NCBI GenBank assembly: GCA_905200545.1
Contig: CAJKKQ010000013.1
Span: forward strand, 7,039-71,038
Length of the DNA: 64,000 nucleotides
Reading direction: 5' to 3'
DNA from: an uncultured Oscillibacter sp.
GTDB taxonomy: Bacteria; Bacillota; Clostridia; Oscillospirales; Oscillospiraceae
Below, piece by piece: positions 19,397 through 27,461 of the stretch. The first letter of the stretch is position 1, and each line of letters starts with the position of its first letter. The translations under genes and the position numbers were made by a program. Under the pieces are notes generated by a model. The model ran no database searches and had not been told where the DNA came from. It saw only the letters and a program-made list of their open reading frames with translations.

Positions 19397-20128
19397 TCAA
19401 TGCACCGCTCTGGCCCGTACCAACAGCATCATGGGCCGGCGCAGCTCATCCCGCATACCGGGAATGTCCAGCATTTCCTTAGAAGGCTCCGCCTCTTCCA
19501 CGGCTTCCAAAACAAATCCGCTGTGCAGCAACCCCATCAGGATTTGGGTAAGTGTATGGTGCTGCTTGCGGACCTCACAGCCTAGAAAATGAGTGATCCG
19601 TTCTCCGGGCAGGAAGTACTGATCGATGGGCCAATACAGCGGCGTTCCATCTTCCCCATAGAACCAATCCTGTCCCACGCCAGCGGTAAAGACAGGATGC
19701 TCGATGTTGAGGAGAAAGATTCCATCTTTCTTCAGTGTCCGATGTACTTTTTCAAAAATGGAGTTCAGGTCCTCGATATAGTGCAAAGCCAGATTGGAAA
19801 CCACGCAGTCCCATGCGGCCTCCGGATACTCATATTCCTCGATCCCACACACCTGGTAGAGGATCCTTTCCCCACGGTTGCGCCGTTTGGCTTCCTCAAT
19901 CATTTTTTGGCTTAAATCAATGCCCAGCACCTGTCGGGCGCCCTGTTCCACAGCAAATTTGCAGTGCCAACCATAGCCGCAACCTAGATCCAGTACGGAC
20001 TTTCCCTCCAGCGGCGGGAAAAGGGGCTTGAGCTGATGCCACTCTCCCGCTGCGGAAAGCCCTTCCCGGCTGCGGGACATCTGTGCGTATTGCTGGAAAA
20101 AGGCTTCGTTTTCATATTCATTTCTCAC
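19397..20128 (-). CDS. Class I SAM-dependent methyltransferase
   Basis: A 243-residue enzyme with the SAM-binding motif VLDLGCGYGWH, the acidic residue in VLGIDLSQKMIEEA, and motif IV in AWDCVVSNLALHYIEDL. It resembles UbiE/COQ5-like small-molecule methyltransferases; the substrate is unknown. It is encoded between the VanRS-like genes and the ABC transporter on the same strand. Confidence 0.88.
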   Translation of the reverse strand: MRNEYENEAFFQQYAQMSRSREGLSAAGEWHQLKPLFPPLEGKSVLDLGCGYGWHCKFAVEQGARQVLGIDLSQKMIEEAKRRNRGERILYQVCGIEEYEYPEAAWDCVVSNLALHYIEDLNSIFEKVHRTLKKDGIFLLNIEHPVFTAGVGQDWFYGEDGTPLYWPIDQYFLPGERITHFLGCEVRKQHHTLTQILMGLLHSGFVLEAVEEAEPSKEMLDIPGMRDELRRPMMLLVRARAVH

Positions 20129-20155
20129 AGTGTATTCCTCCTGCGTACTGCTTTC

Positions 20156-21058
20156 CTATGATTCCCGGGGCAAGTAGAGTGAAAATATGCTCCCCATTCC
20201 GGGGGTGCTCTCCACCTTCACATAGCCTCCCTGCTTTTCGGCGATCTGCCGGGTGAGGTAGAGGCCAATCCCCACGCCCTCCGCCTGCCAGGCGCCCGGG
20301 GCGCGGTAAAACCGTCCGAAAATTTTAGCCTGCTCCTCCTCGGAAATGCCCGGGCCGGTATCAGTTACCCGGATGGCGGAAAACAGCTCATAATTTTTCA
20401 CCTCCACCGTCACGGTCCCGCCGGAAGGGGTATACTTCACGGCGTTGTCCAGCAGGTTACACAACGCCTCTTCCGTCCACTTGGGATCAAAAACAGCGGA
20501 GCCTGACCTCTGCCTAAGGGTCAGGGCAATGCCCTTTTCCGCCGCCTTGGGGGCATACTGGGCGGCGGCCCGCTCCACCACCGGGGAAATCTCGCCGCTC
20601 TGGGGGTGGAGGGCCAGGATCCCCGTTTCCAGCCGGGAGGTCTTGACCAGGGCCTCGATGAGCGTCTGGAGCTTTTCCGCCTGGACGGAGATGGCGGCGG
20701 CACAGTCCTTCCCCTGGGGCGTGAGGGGCTGCTCCGAGAGCAGCTGGGCATAGAGCTGCAGATTGGCCACCGGCGTCTTGGTCTGGTGGGAGATGTCGGA
20801 GATCAGGGCGCTGAGCTGGTCCTTTTGCTCCCGCACATTCCGTGCAGACAACGCACTGGCCGCCAGATACCGCCCCAGCCGGCTCTCCAGAGAGGAGAGG
20901 CGGCTCTCGTCAAAAGTCTCTTCAGAAAAGGTGCCGTTCATGGCCGCGGTGAGCATATCGTCCAGCCGCTGGACGATGCGGGCTGTCCGCCAGCGGTCAT
21001 AGATGACCACAGCCAGGACCAGCAGTATCACCGCGCCCATCACAAGATACCCCATCAT
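20156..21058 (-). CDS. Sensor histidine kinase, VanS/OmpR-partner type
   Basis: A 300-residue kinase with a single N-terminal membrane helix (MMGYLVMGAVILLVLAVVIYD), almost no outside loop, an H-box with the phospho-His in LISDISHQTKTP, and N, G1, F and G2 boxes (NLLDNAVKYT, VTDTGPGISEEE, FGRFYR, GVGIGLYL). Intramembrane-sensing kinases of this build often control ABC exporters. Its ATG overlaps the regulator stop (ATGA); an upstream extension would lie inside the regulator gene. Confidence 0.92.
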   Translation of the reverse strand: MMGYLVMGAVILLVLAVVIYDRWRTARIVQRLDDMLTAAMNGTFSEETFDESRLSSLESRLGRYLAASALSARNVREQKDQLSALISDISHQTKTPVANLQLYAQLLSEQPLTPQGKDCAAAISVQAEKLQTLIEALVKTSRLETGILALHPQSGEISPVVERAAAQYAPKAAEKGIALTLRQRSGSAVFDPKWTEEALCNLLDNAVKYTPSGGTVTVEVKNYELFSAIRVTDTGPGISEEEQAKIFGRFYRAPGAWQAEGVGIGLYLTRQIAEKQGGYVKVESTPGMGSIFSLYLPRES

Positions 21059-21738
21059 AGCTTCACCGCCCAGGTGTAACCGATGCCGTACACCGTTTTC
21101 AGATATTCCGGCTTGGCCGGATCCGCCTCCAGCTTGCTCCGCAGCCGCTTGACCGTGACGGACAGCGCGTTTTCCTCCACGAATTCCGCGCCATCCGTCC
21201 ATACCCGGTCCACCAGCGTAGCCCGGGGCACTGCATGCCCCCGATTTTCCAAGAGCACCCGCAGCAGCTTCTGCTCGGTTTTGGAGAGCTCCACTCCCCT
21301 GCCGTCCCGGCGGAAATCCATGTTCTCAAAGTCAAAAGCAAAGGGACCCATGGACAGGGGCTGGGATACCTTGGGGGCTCTTCGGCGGAGCTGGGCATTC
21401 ACTCTGGCTCGGAGTACCGCCAGAGAGAAGGGCTTGGTGATGTAGTCGTCTGCCCCGGCCTCCAGTCCGGTGACCTCGTCCAGCTCCAGATCGTTGGCGG
21501 TGAGCAGGATCACCGGAGTGGCGTCGCCCTCCGAGCGCACCTGACGCAGCAGAGTAAGGCCGCTGCCGTCGGGGAGATTCACATCCAGAATCAGCAGGTC
21601 AAATCGATCTTCCGCCAGCACTTCCCGGGCCTTTGCCAAGTTTGGGCGGCAAAAGACGGATGCCTCCGGCCCTGTCAGGGCCATAGCGATCCCCCGCCCC
21701 AGGGTCTCATCGTCCTCTAAAAGAAAAATGCGTTTCAT
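21055..21738 (-). CDS. Response regulator, OmpR/PhoB family
   Basis: A 227-residue regulator. The receiver has EDDE, the phospho-acceptor Asp in LLILDVNLPDG (about residue 51), ILLTAND and ITKPFS; the C terminus is a winged-helix DNA-binding domain ending in YLKTVYGIGYTW. ATG 21738 follows GAGGA. With the kinase and the ABC transporter downstream it forms a probable cell-envelope or antimicrobial stress module. Confidence 0.93.
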   Translation of the reverse strand: MKRIFLLEDDETLGRGIAMALTGPEASVFCRPNLAKAREVLAEDRFDLLILDVNLPDGSGLTLLRQVRSEGDATPVILLTANDLELDEVTGLEAGADDYITKPFSLAVLRARVNAQLRRRAPKVSQPLSMGPFAFDFENMDFRRDGRGVELSKTEQKLLRVLLENRGHAVPRATLVDRVWTDGAEFVEENALSVTVKRLRSKLEADPAKPEYLKTVYGIGYTWAVKL

Positions 21739-21784
21739 ATTTGGTCCTCGTCGTTTGTTGCTTTCATTTGACTTATGGTGTTCC

Positions 21785-21793
21785 ATTATACCA
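21785..21793 (-). promoter_or_regulatory. Extended -10 promoter of the VanRS-like operon
   Basis: The minus strand reads TGGTATAAT, an extended -10 element (TGn plus consensus TATAAT), 47 bases upstream of the regulator start. No good -35 is present, which is normal for this promoter class. Similar TGGTATNAT elements recur near 29370, 29455, 29551 and 33342. Confidence 0.65.
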
Positions 21794-21823
21794 CAAGTTC
21801 CGGCTTTGGAACATGGGATTCGG

Positions 21824-21852
21824 TTGCCTGCCATAAAGCGTTATGCTATGAT
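21824..21852 (+). promoter_or_regulatory. Promoter of the CatA-like gene
   Basis: TTGCCT (21824-21829) and TATGAT (21847-21852) are 17 bases apart, 57 bases upstream of the CatA-like ATG and back-to-back with the VanRS promoter. Confidence 0.65.
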
Positions 21853-21909
21853 ATGGGATACTTACCGCGGCCAACCGAACCGGACTTCATAAACAGAATG
21901 GAGAACAAC

Positions 21910-22527
21910 ATGAAAGAAACAGATCCAAAGAGCACCTCCCGGGCGCTGGCCTTTGAACTCTGGATGAAGGCTCCCATGCCCATGGTGACCCTGATAAAGA
22001 CCCTGGATGTAACGGCGCTGGTACGGCTGAGCCGGAAACGGGGTTATTCATTCAATATGCTCCTGTGCTGGTGCATCGGAAAAGCGGCGGCCCGGACGGA
22101 GGACTTCTACCTGCTTCCGGTGGGAGACAAGCTGATGGAGTACGACCGCTTGGCGATCAATACCGTGGTGGCCACTCGGGGCGGCGCCATCGCCACCTGT
22201 GACATTCCCGTTTCCGATGATTTGGAGCAATTTAATCGGGATTATCGGAAGCTCACCGGACAGGTCCGCGAGAGCGGGGAGAGCTTTGAGCTGGGCGAGG
22301 ACTATATGGTGATCGGCACTTCCGCTCTGGCGGGGTATGAGATCGACTGTGCGGTGAACATTTACGCCGGATGCTACAACAACCCCTTCCTCATCTGGGG
22401 CAAATACCGGAAAAAGTGGCTGCGCACCACCCTGCCGGTGTCCTTCCAGTTCCACCACACCCAGATGGACGGGATCCCGGCTGCGGAATTTTTGGAGCGG
22501 CTGCAGCAGGAGATCCATCAAATTTAA
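21910..22527 (+). CDS. CatA-like O-acetyltransferase
   Basis: A 205-residue protein of the chloramphenicol acetyltransferase fold. The catalytic HHxxxDG motif is present as HHTQMDG near the C terminus, and the fold strings TRGGAIATCDIPVSDD and FQFHHTQ fit. It is about 10-15 residues shorter than classical CatA and lacks enough context to claim chloramphenicol resistance; many such proteins acetylate other substrates. ATG 21910 has GGAG 7 bases upstream, inside the longer frame starting at 21898. Confidence 0.75.
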   Translation: MKETDPKSTSRALAFELWMKAPMPMVTLIKTLDVTALVRLSRKRGYSFNMLLCWCIGKAAARTEDFYLLPVGDKLMEYDRLAINTVVATRGGAIATCDIPVSDDLEQFNRDYRKLTGQVRESGESFELGEDYMVIGTSALAGYEIDCAVNIYAGCYNNPFLIWGKYRKKWLRTTLPVSFQFHHTQMDGIPAAEFLERLQQEIHQI

Positions 22528-22535
22528 AATTCCCC

Positions 22536-22566
22536 TTGACTCTGACGCTCCGTCAACTGATACCCT
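22536..22566 (+). promoter_or_regulatory. MerR-type promoter with 19-bp spacer
   Basis: TTGACT (22536-22541) and TACCCT (22561-22566) are separated by exactly 19 bases, the over-long spacer bound and remodelled by MerR-family activators. The spacer holds the imperfect dyad CTGACG...CGTCAA. It lies 21 bases before the regulator start, so the gene is probably autoactivated on ligand binding. Confidence 0.85.
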
Positions 22567-22586
22567 ATCCTCAGGGAGGGATGTTT

Positions 22587-23345
22587 ATGGAGTATTCCAT
22601 CCAGGAACTGTCGCACCTGTCCGGGGTGACCACCCGCACCCTGCGCTGGTACGACCAGATCGGGCTGCTGAAGCCCAGCCGTGTAGCGGAGAGCGGCTAC
22701 CGCTATTACGGCAAGGCAGAGGTAGACCGGCTGCAGGATATTCTCTATTACCGGGCCCTAGGGGTGGAGCTGGCCCGGATCAAGGAATGTCTGGACGATC
22801 CCTCCTTTGACCGTCTGGCCGCTCTGCGCAGCCATCTTGCCGCTTTGGAGGCGAAGCGGGAACGGCTGGATAGGCTGATCCGGTCGGTGAAAGACACCAT
22901 CGGAGCGGAAGAAAGGAATGAGATCATGAGCGATGAGCAGAAATTTGAGGCGTTCAAGCAACGCACGATAGCCCACAACGAGGAAGTTTACGGAGCAGAG
23001 ATCCGCGCCAAGTACGGCAACAAAGAGGTGGACGAGGCCAACGCCGCAGTGATGAATCTGACCCTGGAGCAGTACCGGGAGTGGACCGACTTGGGCCGTG
23101 AGATCCAAAAGCGGCTGGAAGCAGCCATCCAGGCGGGCCTCTCCCCGGAGAGTGAGGCGGGAAAGGAAATCTGCGCTCTCCACCGCCGGTGGCTCACCAT
23201 CACCGGAAATCAATACGACCCTGCCAAACACCGGGGAATCGCGGAACTCTATGTGGATGACCCGCGGTTCACGGTCTACTACGACAAGGCTGTACCCGGC
23301 TGTGCCCGCTTTCTGCGGGACGCCGTGGTTGATTGGGCAAAATAA
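22587..23345 (+). CDS. MerR-family regulator with TipAS drug-sensing domain
   Basis: A 252-residue TipA-like activator. Residues 1-70 are the MerR winged HTH (YSIQELSHLSGVTTRTLRWYDQIGLLKPSR), then the dimerisation helix (about 75-110), and a C-terminal TipAS domain (IMSDEQKFEAFKQRTIAHNEEVYG onward), which in known members binds thiopeptides and related drugs. ATG 22587 follows GGGAGGG. Its natural targets may include the CatA-like gene just upstream, but only its own promoter shows the 19-bp spacer. Confidence 0.92.
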   Translation: MEYSIQELSHLSGVTTRTLRWYDQIGLLKPSRVAESGYRYYGKAEVDRLQDILYYRALGVELARIKECLDDPSFDRLAALRSHLAALEAKRERLDRLIRSVKDTIGAEERNEIMSDEQKFEAFKQRTIAHNEEVYGAEIRAKYGNKEVDEANAAVMNLTLEQYREWTDLGREIQKRLEAAIQAGLSPESEAGKEICALHRRWLTITGNQYDPAKHRGIAELYVDDPRFTVYYDKAVPGCARFLRDAVVDWAK

Positions 23346-23350
23346 AGGCG

Positions 23351-23392
23351 AGACAGGCCCTCGGTGAAAAGCCGGGAGCCTGTCCCTCTTTC
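23351..23392 (+). terminator. Probable terminator after the TipA-like gene
   Basis: The stem pairs GACAGGC with GCCTGTC and CTCGG-like inner bases around a TGAAAAG loop, followed by CCTCTTT. The T-tract is weak. Confidence 0.5.
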
Positions 23393-23452
23393 GCAGTTGG
23401 GAATCCCCCAGAAAGGGGGATGAAACCGCCTGCCTCTACTCCCTTGTGCGGA

Positions 23453-23481
23453 TTGTCAGATGGTCGTATTCATGTTATGAT
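23453..23481 (+). promoter_or_regulatory. Promoter of the DUF2200 gene
   Basis: TTGTCA (23453-23458) and TATGAT (23476-23481) are 17 bases apart, about 78 bases upstream of the gene. Confidence 0.65.
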
Positions 23482-23559
23482 GAACCCATCAACTGCGGTA
23501 TATATCAGCTCTGATGGCAAGTCCCCGTTGGATGACTGAGTCCGGGAAAGGATGACGAT

Positions 23560-23910
23560 ATGCCCCGTATGGATGTAACAGAGATGCCGTTTGCAAAACT
23601 CTATCCTCTGCTGGTAACCAAGGCTGAGAAAAAAGGCCGCACTCGGGAAGACGTGGATCGGGTGACCGCCTGGCTCACTGGATACACCCCGGAAGAGTTG
23701 TCCCGGCTGGAACAATCCGGCATCAGCTACGGTGACTTCTTTCGCAATGCCCCGGACATGAATCCCAACCGGGAGCTTATCACAGGGACGATATGCGGCG
23801 TCCGGGTGGAGGAAATAGACGATCCTCTCATGCGGGAGATCCGGCACCTGGACAAACTGGTGGACGAATTGGCCAAGGGAAAATCCATGGAACAGATTTT
23901 GCGGAAGTAA
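23560..23910 (+). CDS. DUF2200 family protein
   Basis: A 116-residue protein matching DUF2200 along its length: LYPLLVTKAEKKGRTREDV, VTAWLTGYTPEEL, ICGVRVEEIDDPLMREIR, LDKLVDELAKGKSMEQIL. The family is widespread in Firmicutes and Bacteroidetes, small and cytoplasmic, with no known activity. The ATG at 23560 follows GGAAAGGATG-like purines. Monocistronic, between its own promoter and a strong hairpin. Confidence 0.9.
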   Translation: MPRMDVTEMPFAKLYPLLVTKAEKKGRTREDVDRVTAWLTGYTPEELSRLEQSGISYGDFFRNAPDMNPNRELITGTICGVRVEEIDDPLMREIRHLDKLVDELAKGKSMEQILRK

Positions 23911-23980
23911 AGGGAGATACAAACCCGGAAAAGTCCAAGGCTATGGGAAATATGGTCTTCTACCAAAAATGATCAATGAA

Positions 23981-24031
23981 AAATCCTCCTGTCCTGTGCT
24001 GCCTTTAGAGCAGCACAGGACAGGAGGATTT
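23981..24031. terminator. Strong bidirectional hairpin terminator
   Basis: Perfect 22-bp arms (23981-24002 and 24010-24031) around a 7-base loop, with ATTT on the right and AAAT on the left. It separates the DUF2200 gene from the converging TetR gene. Confidence 0.8.
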
Positions 24032-24249
24032 ATGTTTGCCGTCCACAAGCAGAGCCACCTGGCTGCCTCACCCCTTTCCGCAGCACCCGCACAGTGATGG
24101 CCACAATGACCGCATAACTCACGCGCTTACCAGAAGCAATACGGAGCTGATGCAAAGAGCGCCGTGCTGCCAAAGGCACAGCGGCACTCATCAGAGTTTG
24201 ATAGATGCAATCCTCCCTCTATATCCGGAGGAAGCGCGCAGCCCTGCCG
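24032..24249. other. Spacer without a recognisable gene
   Basis: About 220 bases between the hairpin and the TetR stop. The minus strand has a 53-codon frame (MSAAVPLAARRSLHQLRIAS onward), but it has no Shine-Dalgarno of note and no family I recognise. Confidence 0.4.
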
Positions 24250-24849
24250 TTATTTCTCATGGCTATCGTCCCTGGGCCGCACACAGGACTCGATGATGTC
24301 GGCAATCATCTCCCCCTCATCTGCGCAGTCCTGCCGCAGCCACTCCTTGACGATGGCGGCGATGCCCTCCACATAGTAGGCGATGTAGTAGGGGCGGTGG
24401 GAGGCCGGGATCTCAAACCGTTCCAGAACGGGGCCCAGGATATGCTGCTTTAGTTCCCCATATCGTGTATGAGCCTGCACGCTGCTCGGATTCCGGAATG
24501 CCGCCCGGTAGACCTTTTTGTTGTCCCGGATGAAGCGAAGATAAGGGAGAAGATATTCCCGGGTGACCAAAACCAGCTCTTCCCGCTCCCGGCTGTCCAG
24601 GTTGCCCAGGATCTCTTCTTCCTGTTGGGGGAAGTAGGAGAGAAAACGCTGGTTGATCATCTCTAAGGTCTCGTTCACCAGGTCGGCGATAGTTTCATAG
24701 TGCAGGTAGAAGGTGGACCGGTTCACGCCGGCCTGGTGACAGATCTCCTTCACGGTGATATATTCCAGGTCCTTCTCCTCCAGCAGGGCCAGGAGCGCCT
24801 CGTCCATCCGCAGGGCGGTATTGAAGTATTTGCTTTCGGACTTGTTCAT
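24250..24849 (-). CDS. TetR/AcrR family regulator
   Basis: A 199-residue regulator. The N-terminal HTH reads ITVKEICHQAGVNRSTFYLHYETIADLVNE, a clear TetR recognition helix; the C-terminal half is helical (TetR_C_33-like, with REYLLPYLRFIRDNKKVYRAAF). It is probably a repressor of the upstream membrane-protein gene, with which it forms a two-gene unit (20-base gap). Confidence 0.9.
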   Translation of the reverse strand: MNKSESKYFNTALRMDEALLALLEEKDLEYITVKEICHQAGVNRSTFYLHYETIADLVNETLEMINQRFLSYFPQQEEEILGNLDSREREELVLVTREYLLPYLRFIRDNKKVYRAAFRNPSSVQAHTRYGELKQHILGPVLERFEIPASHRPYYIAYYVEGIAAIVKEWLRQDCADEGEMIADIIESCVRPRDDSHEK

Positions 24850-24869
24850 CTGCCGCCCTCCTCTCGTGT

Positions 24870-25229
24870 TTATTCTGCCGATTCGCTGATGTCCCGGGCC
24901 AGCTGCATGATCTCAAAGGCATATTTTTCCTTGCCGGACCGCAGGAGTTTCTTGTAGACGGGGTAGTTCAGGCCCACGCCGATGAGGCCCAGAATCCCCA
25001 AGAGGATCCCGGCGCCCGTCATCAGGACGCCGCCCCCACCGATCACCTGCATGGAAAGGCACATCCCCAGGCCGAGGACCAGGGTCATCAGGACACCGAA
25101 GCTGTAGGCGAAAATATTGGCCGGACCCTTTGCCTTCCGGTCCAGCTTTCTCAGGGCAACGACCTTGGAGGTATCCTTAGGGGCATATTCGTTGGCAATG
25201 GCTTCCGCAAAAATTTTATCCGTATTCAT
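24870..25229 (-). CDS. Small two-helix membrane protein
   Basis: A 119-residue protein with a conserved-looking N terminus (AIANEYAPKDTSKVVALRKLDRKAKGPANIFAYSFG) and two membrane helices (about 43-66 and 70-92) rich in Gly, then a charged tail. I have seen this protein next to TetR genes in other clostridia, often with unreliable names; function is unknown. Co-transcribed with the TetR gene. Confidence 0.7.
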   Translation of the reverse strand: MNTDKIFAEAIANEYAPKDTSKVVALRKLDRKAKGPANIFAYSFGVLMTLVLGLGMCLSMQVIGGGGVLMTGAGILLGILGLIGVGLNYPVYKKLLRSGKEKYAFEIMQLARDISESAE

Positions 25230-25412
25230 GGTAATAGTCTCCTCTTATGATCGATTGATTGGTTCTGGGCAGCTGCTGATATGATCATAGAGGATATAAG
25301 GGCAAAAGAGAACGACACCTTTGGCCCTTTGTGCTGATTTCAACCGAGGATGGATGTTAGCCTGAGGGGGAAAGTTCTGTAATCAGCGGGACTTCCCTTC
25401 TGGAAAAACTCC

Positions 25413-25922
25413 TTATGCTTTTTTCCGCGTTAAACAAACTCCGACCATTGCCGCCATCAGGACAATGGGTGCCAACCTGACAAACAGCCATTCAAATGCG
25501 TGAAAAGCCGTGCCTGCAACGGCAATTTCCGGGTCATGAAAATCCCAACCCAGGTAAGGACTGTTGACGACCACCAAGGCTGCGGATACTGCCACGATGA
25601 CTACGCATAATGAAATCAGCGACCAATGAAGGACTTTTCTTCTAAGCGTCTTTCTCCGTGCGAACTGCAAATTGATAATCTCCAGCTTTTCGGAGAGCGT
25701 TTTGACCGCATCCGCCTCCGACTCCATCACAGTCTCTCCAAGCAACGTGCTCACAGGTGTCTCAAGGGCTTCCGACAGGGAGATCAGCAGATCGGAATCC
25801 GGGACAGACAATCCTTGCTCCCATTTTGAGATGGTTTGCCGCACCACATTCAGCTTCACGGCAAGCTCTTGTTGGGAAAGCCCCTTTGATTTTCTAATCG
25901 CCTTTATGTTTTCGTTTAACAT
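25413..25922 (-). CDS. XRE-family regulator with membrane-anchored C terminus
   Basis: A 169-residue protein. Residues 1-62 are a Cro/C1-type HTH (IRKSKGLSQQELAVKLNVVRQTISKWEQGLSVPDSDLLISLSEAL), then a linker and two membrane helices (about 98-120 and 146-165). Such membrane-tethered XRE proteins are common in clostridia and may sense envelope state; targets are unknown. AAAGGAG lies 9 bases before the ATG. Confidence 0.88.
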   Translation of the reverse strand: MLNENIKAIRKSKGLSQQELAVKLNVVRQTISKWEQGLSVPDSDLLISLSEALETPVSTLLGETVMESEADAVKTLSEKLEIINLQFARRKTLRRKVLHWSLISLCVVIVAVSAALVVVNSPYLGWDFHDPEIAVAGTAFHAFEWLFVRLAPIVLMAAMVGVCLTRKKA

Positions 25923-25945
25923 GTGGGCTCACTCCTTTCGCTCTC

Positions 25946-25974
25946 ATTGTAGGGAGAATGGCCCGTTGCCGCAA
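25946..25974 (-). promoter_or_regulatory. Promoter of the membrane-anchored XRE gene
   Basis: On the minus strand TTGCGG (25969-25974) and TACAAT (25946-25951) are 17 bases apart, 24 bases upstream of the ATG. Confidence 0.65.
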
Positions 25975-25994
25975 GCAACGCAGATTAACACAAC

Positions 25995-26390
25995 TTATTT
26001 CAGCAATTCCCTCCGCAAATCGTCCAGATACCGCTTCTGCTGCCGCTTCAGATAGCTGGGGACGAAGGGTCGCATCCACCAGTGCTTACCTGCCACGGTC
26101 TCGGTGCAGGTAAGCCGGGTGCCGCCCTCCGCCGCCTGGAAGATGCCCTCCCAGGTGCCGGACATATTGCCGTTGCCCATGGTGAAGGCCCAGTAACGGA
26201 GCAGCTCACAGGCTGTGACTGTAAAATGAGTGGCATAGCCGCTTTTGGTGTACTCCAAAAAGTGGGTCTCGTCCAGAACCTCTACCTGGGACAAATCACT
26301 GCGCCAGGCGGTATTTGAGAGGTCGGTCACGATCTTCCACACCTGTTCCACCGGGCAGGGAAAATGGACTGTCACCTTGGAAGTCGCCAT
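25995..26390 (-). CDS. SRPBCC (START-like) family protein
   Basis: A 131-residue polyketide-cyclase/START-fold protein (VTVHFPCPVEQVWKIVTDLSN at the N terminus, TRLTCTETVAGKHWWMRPFVP then KRYLDDLRREL at the C terminus). The fold forms a hydrophobic ligand pocket; the ligand is unknown. It is the last gene of the six-gene WYL-led operon, 4 bases after the DUF3795 gene. Confidence 0.85.
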   Translation of the reverse strand: MATSKVTVHFPCPVEQVWKIVTDLSNTAWRSDLSQVEVLDETHFLEYTKSGYATHFTVTACELLRYWAFTMGNGNMSGTWEGIFQAAEGGTRLTCTETVAGKHWWMRPFVPSYLKRQQKRYLDDLRRELLK

Positions 26391-26394
26391 GCGC

Positions 26395-26952
26395 TCACCC
26401 CTTCTTTGGTTTCTTATTGCGTTTCAGGCTGATGCCCCGACGGCTAGCCGCCTCCTGAAGCAGCCCCACGGCGGCAAGGGCACGCTCCTTGATTGGTTGA
26501 TCTTCCAACTCCGGCTGGCTGCCCAAATTGGCCATCACGGAGCGCAAATCCTCCAGGGACAGGAGATAAACCGCCGTGTTGAAAAGGGTCTTGCGGCGGC
26601 CGTCGTTGTAATGATCCAGAAGCTCATGAAGAATTGCCCGTTTTTCCTCCAACTGGGCAAGGTAGGCTTCCAGCCCCACCTCCCGTTCCCGGGCAATGTC
26701 CTGCTGCCGGTTCCGGTGGGGCACAAAGGAATCCCCATCGTCGAAGCCCTCGTAGCGGGTGCAGGGGTACTCCGGGCACTCCCAGCAGAACTGAACGCCA
26801 CCGTGCTCCAGGGAGCACTTGGCCAGGGCGCAGTTCTGATTGCCTGTTCCGCCGCCGCAGCCAGGACAGTAGCCACCCAGGTGCATACTGCACAAGGCGC
26901 AGTTGAGGCCGCACAGGGAAAAGCGGGTTTCTGTACGGGTAAAGCCTTTCAT
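26395..26952 (-). CDS. DUF3795 cysteine-rich protein
   Basis: A 185-residue protein whose first 75 residues hold CGLNCALC, CPGCGGG, CALAKCSLEHGGVQFCWECPEYPC, the DUF3795 pattern likely to bind zinc or an Fe-S cluster. The rest is helical and basic at the very end (KRNKKPKKG). Function unknown. It overlaps the GNAT gene by 4 bases. Confidence 0.85.
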   Translation of the reverse strand: MKGFTRTETRFSLCGLNCALCSMHLGGYCPGCGGGTGNQNCALAKCSLEHGGVQFCWECPEYPCTRYEGFDDGDSFVPHRNRQQDIAREREVGLEAYLAQLEEKRAILHELLDHYNDGRRKTLFNTAVYLLSLEDLRSVMANLGSQPELEDQPIKERALAAVGLLQEAASRRGISLKRNKKPKKG

Positions 26953-27461
26953 GGTGCCGCCTCCATATCAATATACTTGGCGATGTCCCGCAGCATCAAG
27001 TATTCCGTGTCCTTTTCCGCTAAGATCTGAAAGCCTACCCGCTCATACAGGCGCAGCGCCGGGTTCTCTTTCTGAACAGAGAGGGATGCCCGGAGATACC
27101 CATTCTCCTGCAGTAAAAGCAGAAGTCCGTTCAGCAGCTGGGTCCCGATGCCAAGTCCACGGTATCCCGGCAGCATTGAGATGGCCAGGGATGGGGTACT
27201 GCTGTCAATGTGGCCGTAATCCTCCATGATGCGGCTCCACGCCGCGCCGACCACCATCCCCTCTACCTCGGCAACAAGACAATCGTCGCCGGAGTGTGTG
27301 CCGAAGCCGGCAATATAGACCTGCAGCTCCGGCAAATCCACCACCGAGTGGGGCGGCGGCGGGGCACCCTCCGGGAGATAGATGGCCTGATAGAGAAACT
27401 CCCGCAGAAGGCCGTACTCATCCGGATGGATTTTTCGGATTTGTATCGGAATGTGGTTCAT
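26949..27461 (-). CDS. GNAT N-acetyltransferase
   Basis: A 170-residue acetyltransferase with motif A in SLAISMLPGYRGLGIGTQLLNGLL (the R/Q-x-x-G-x-G/A pyrophosphate loop) and the C-terminal VQKENPALRLYERVGFQIL. The acceptor is unknown. Overlaps both neighbours by 4 bases. Confidence 0.9.
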   Translation of the reverse strand: MNHIPIQIRKIHPDEYGLLREFLYQAIYLPEGAPPPPHSVVDLPELQVYIAGFGTHSGDDCLVAEVEGMVVGAAWSRIMEDYGHIDSSTPSLAISMLPGYRGLGIGTQLLNGLLLLLQENGYLRASLSVQKENPALRLYERVGFQILAEKDTEYLMLRDIAKYIDMEAAP

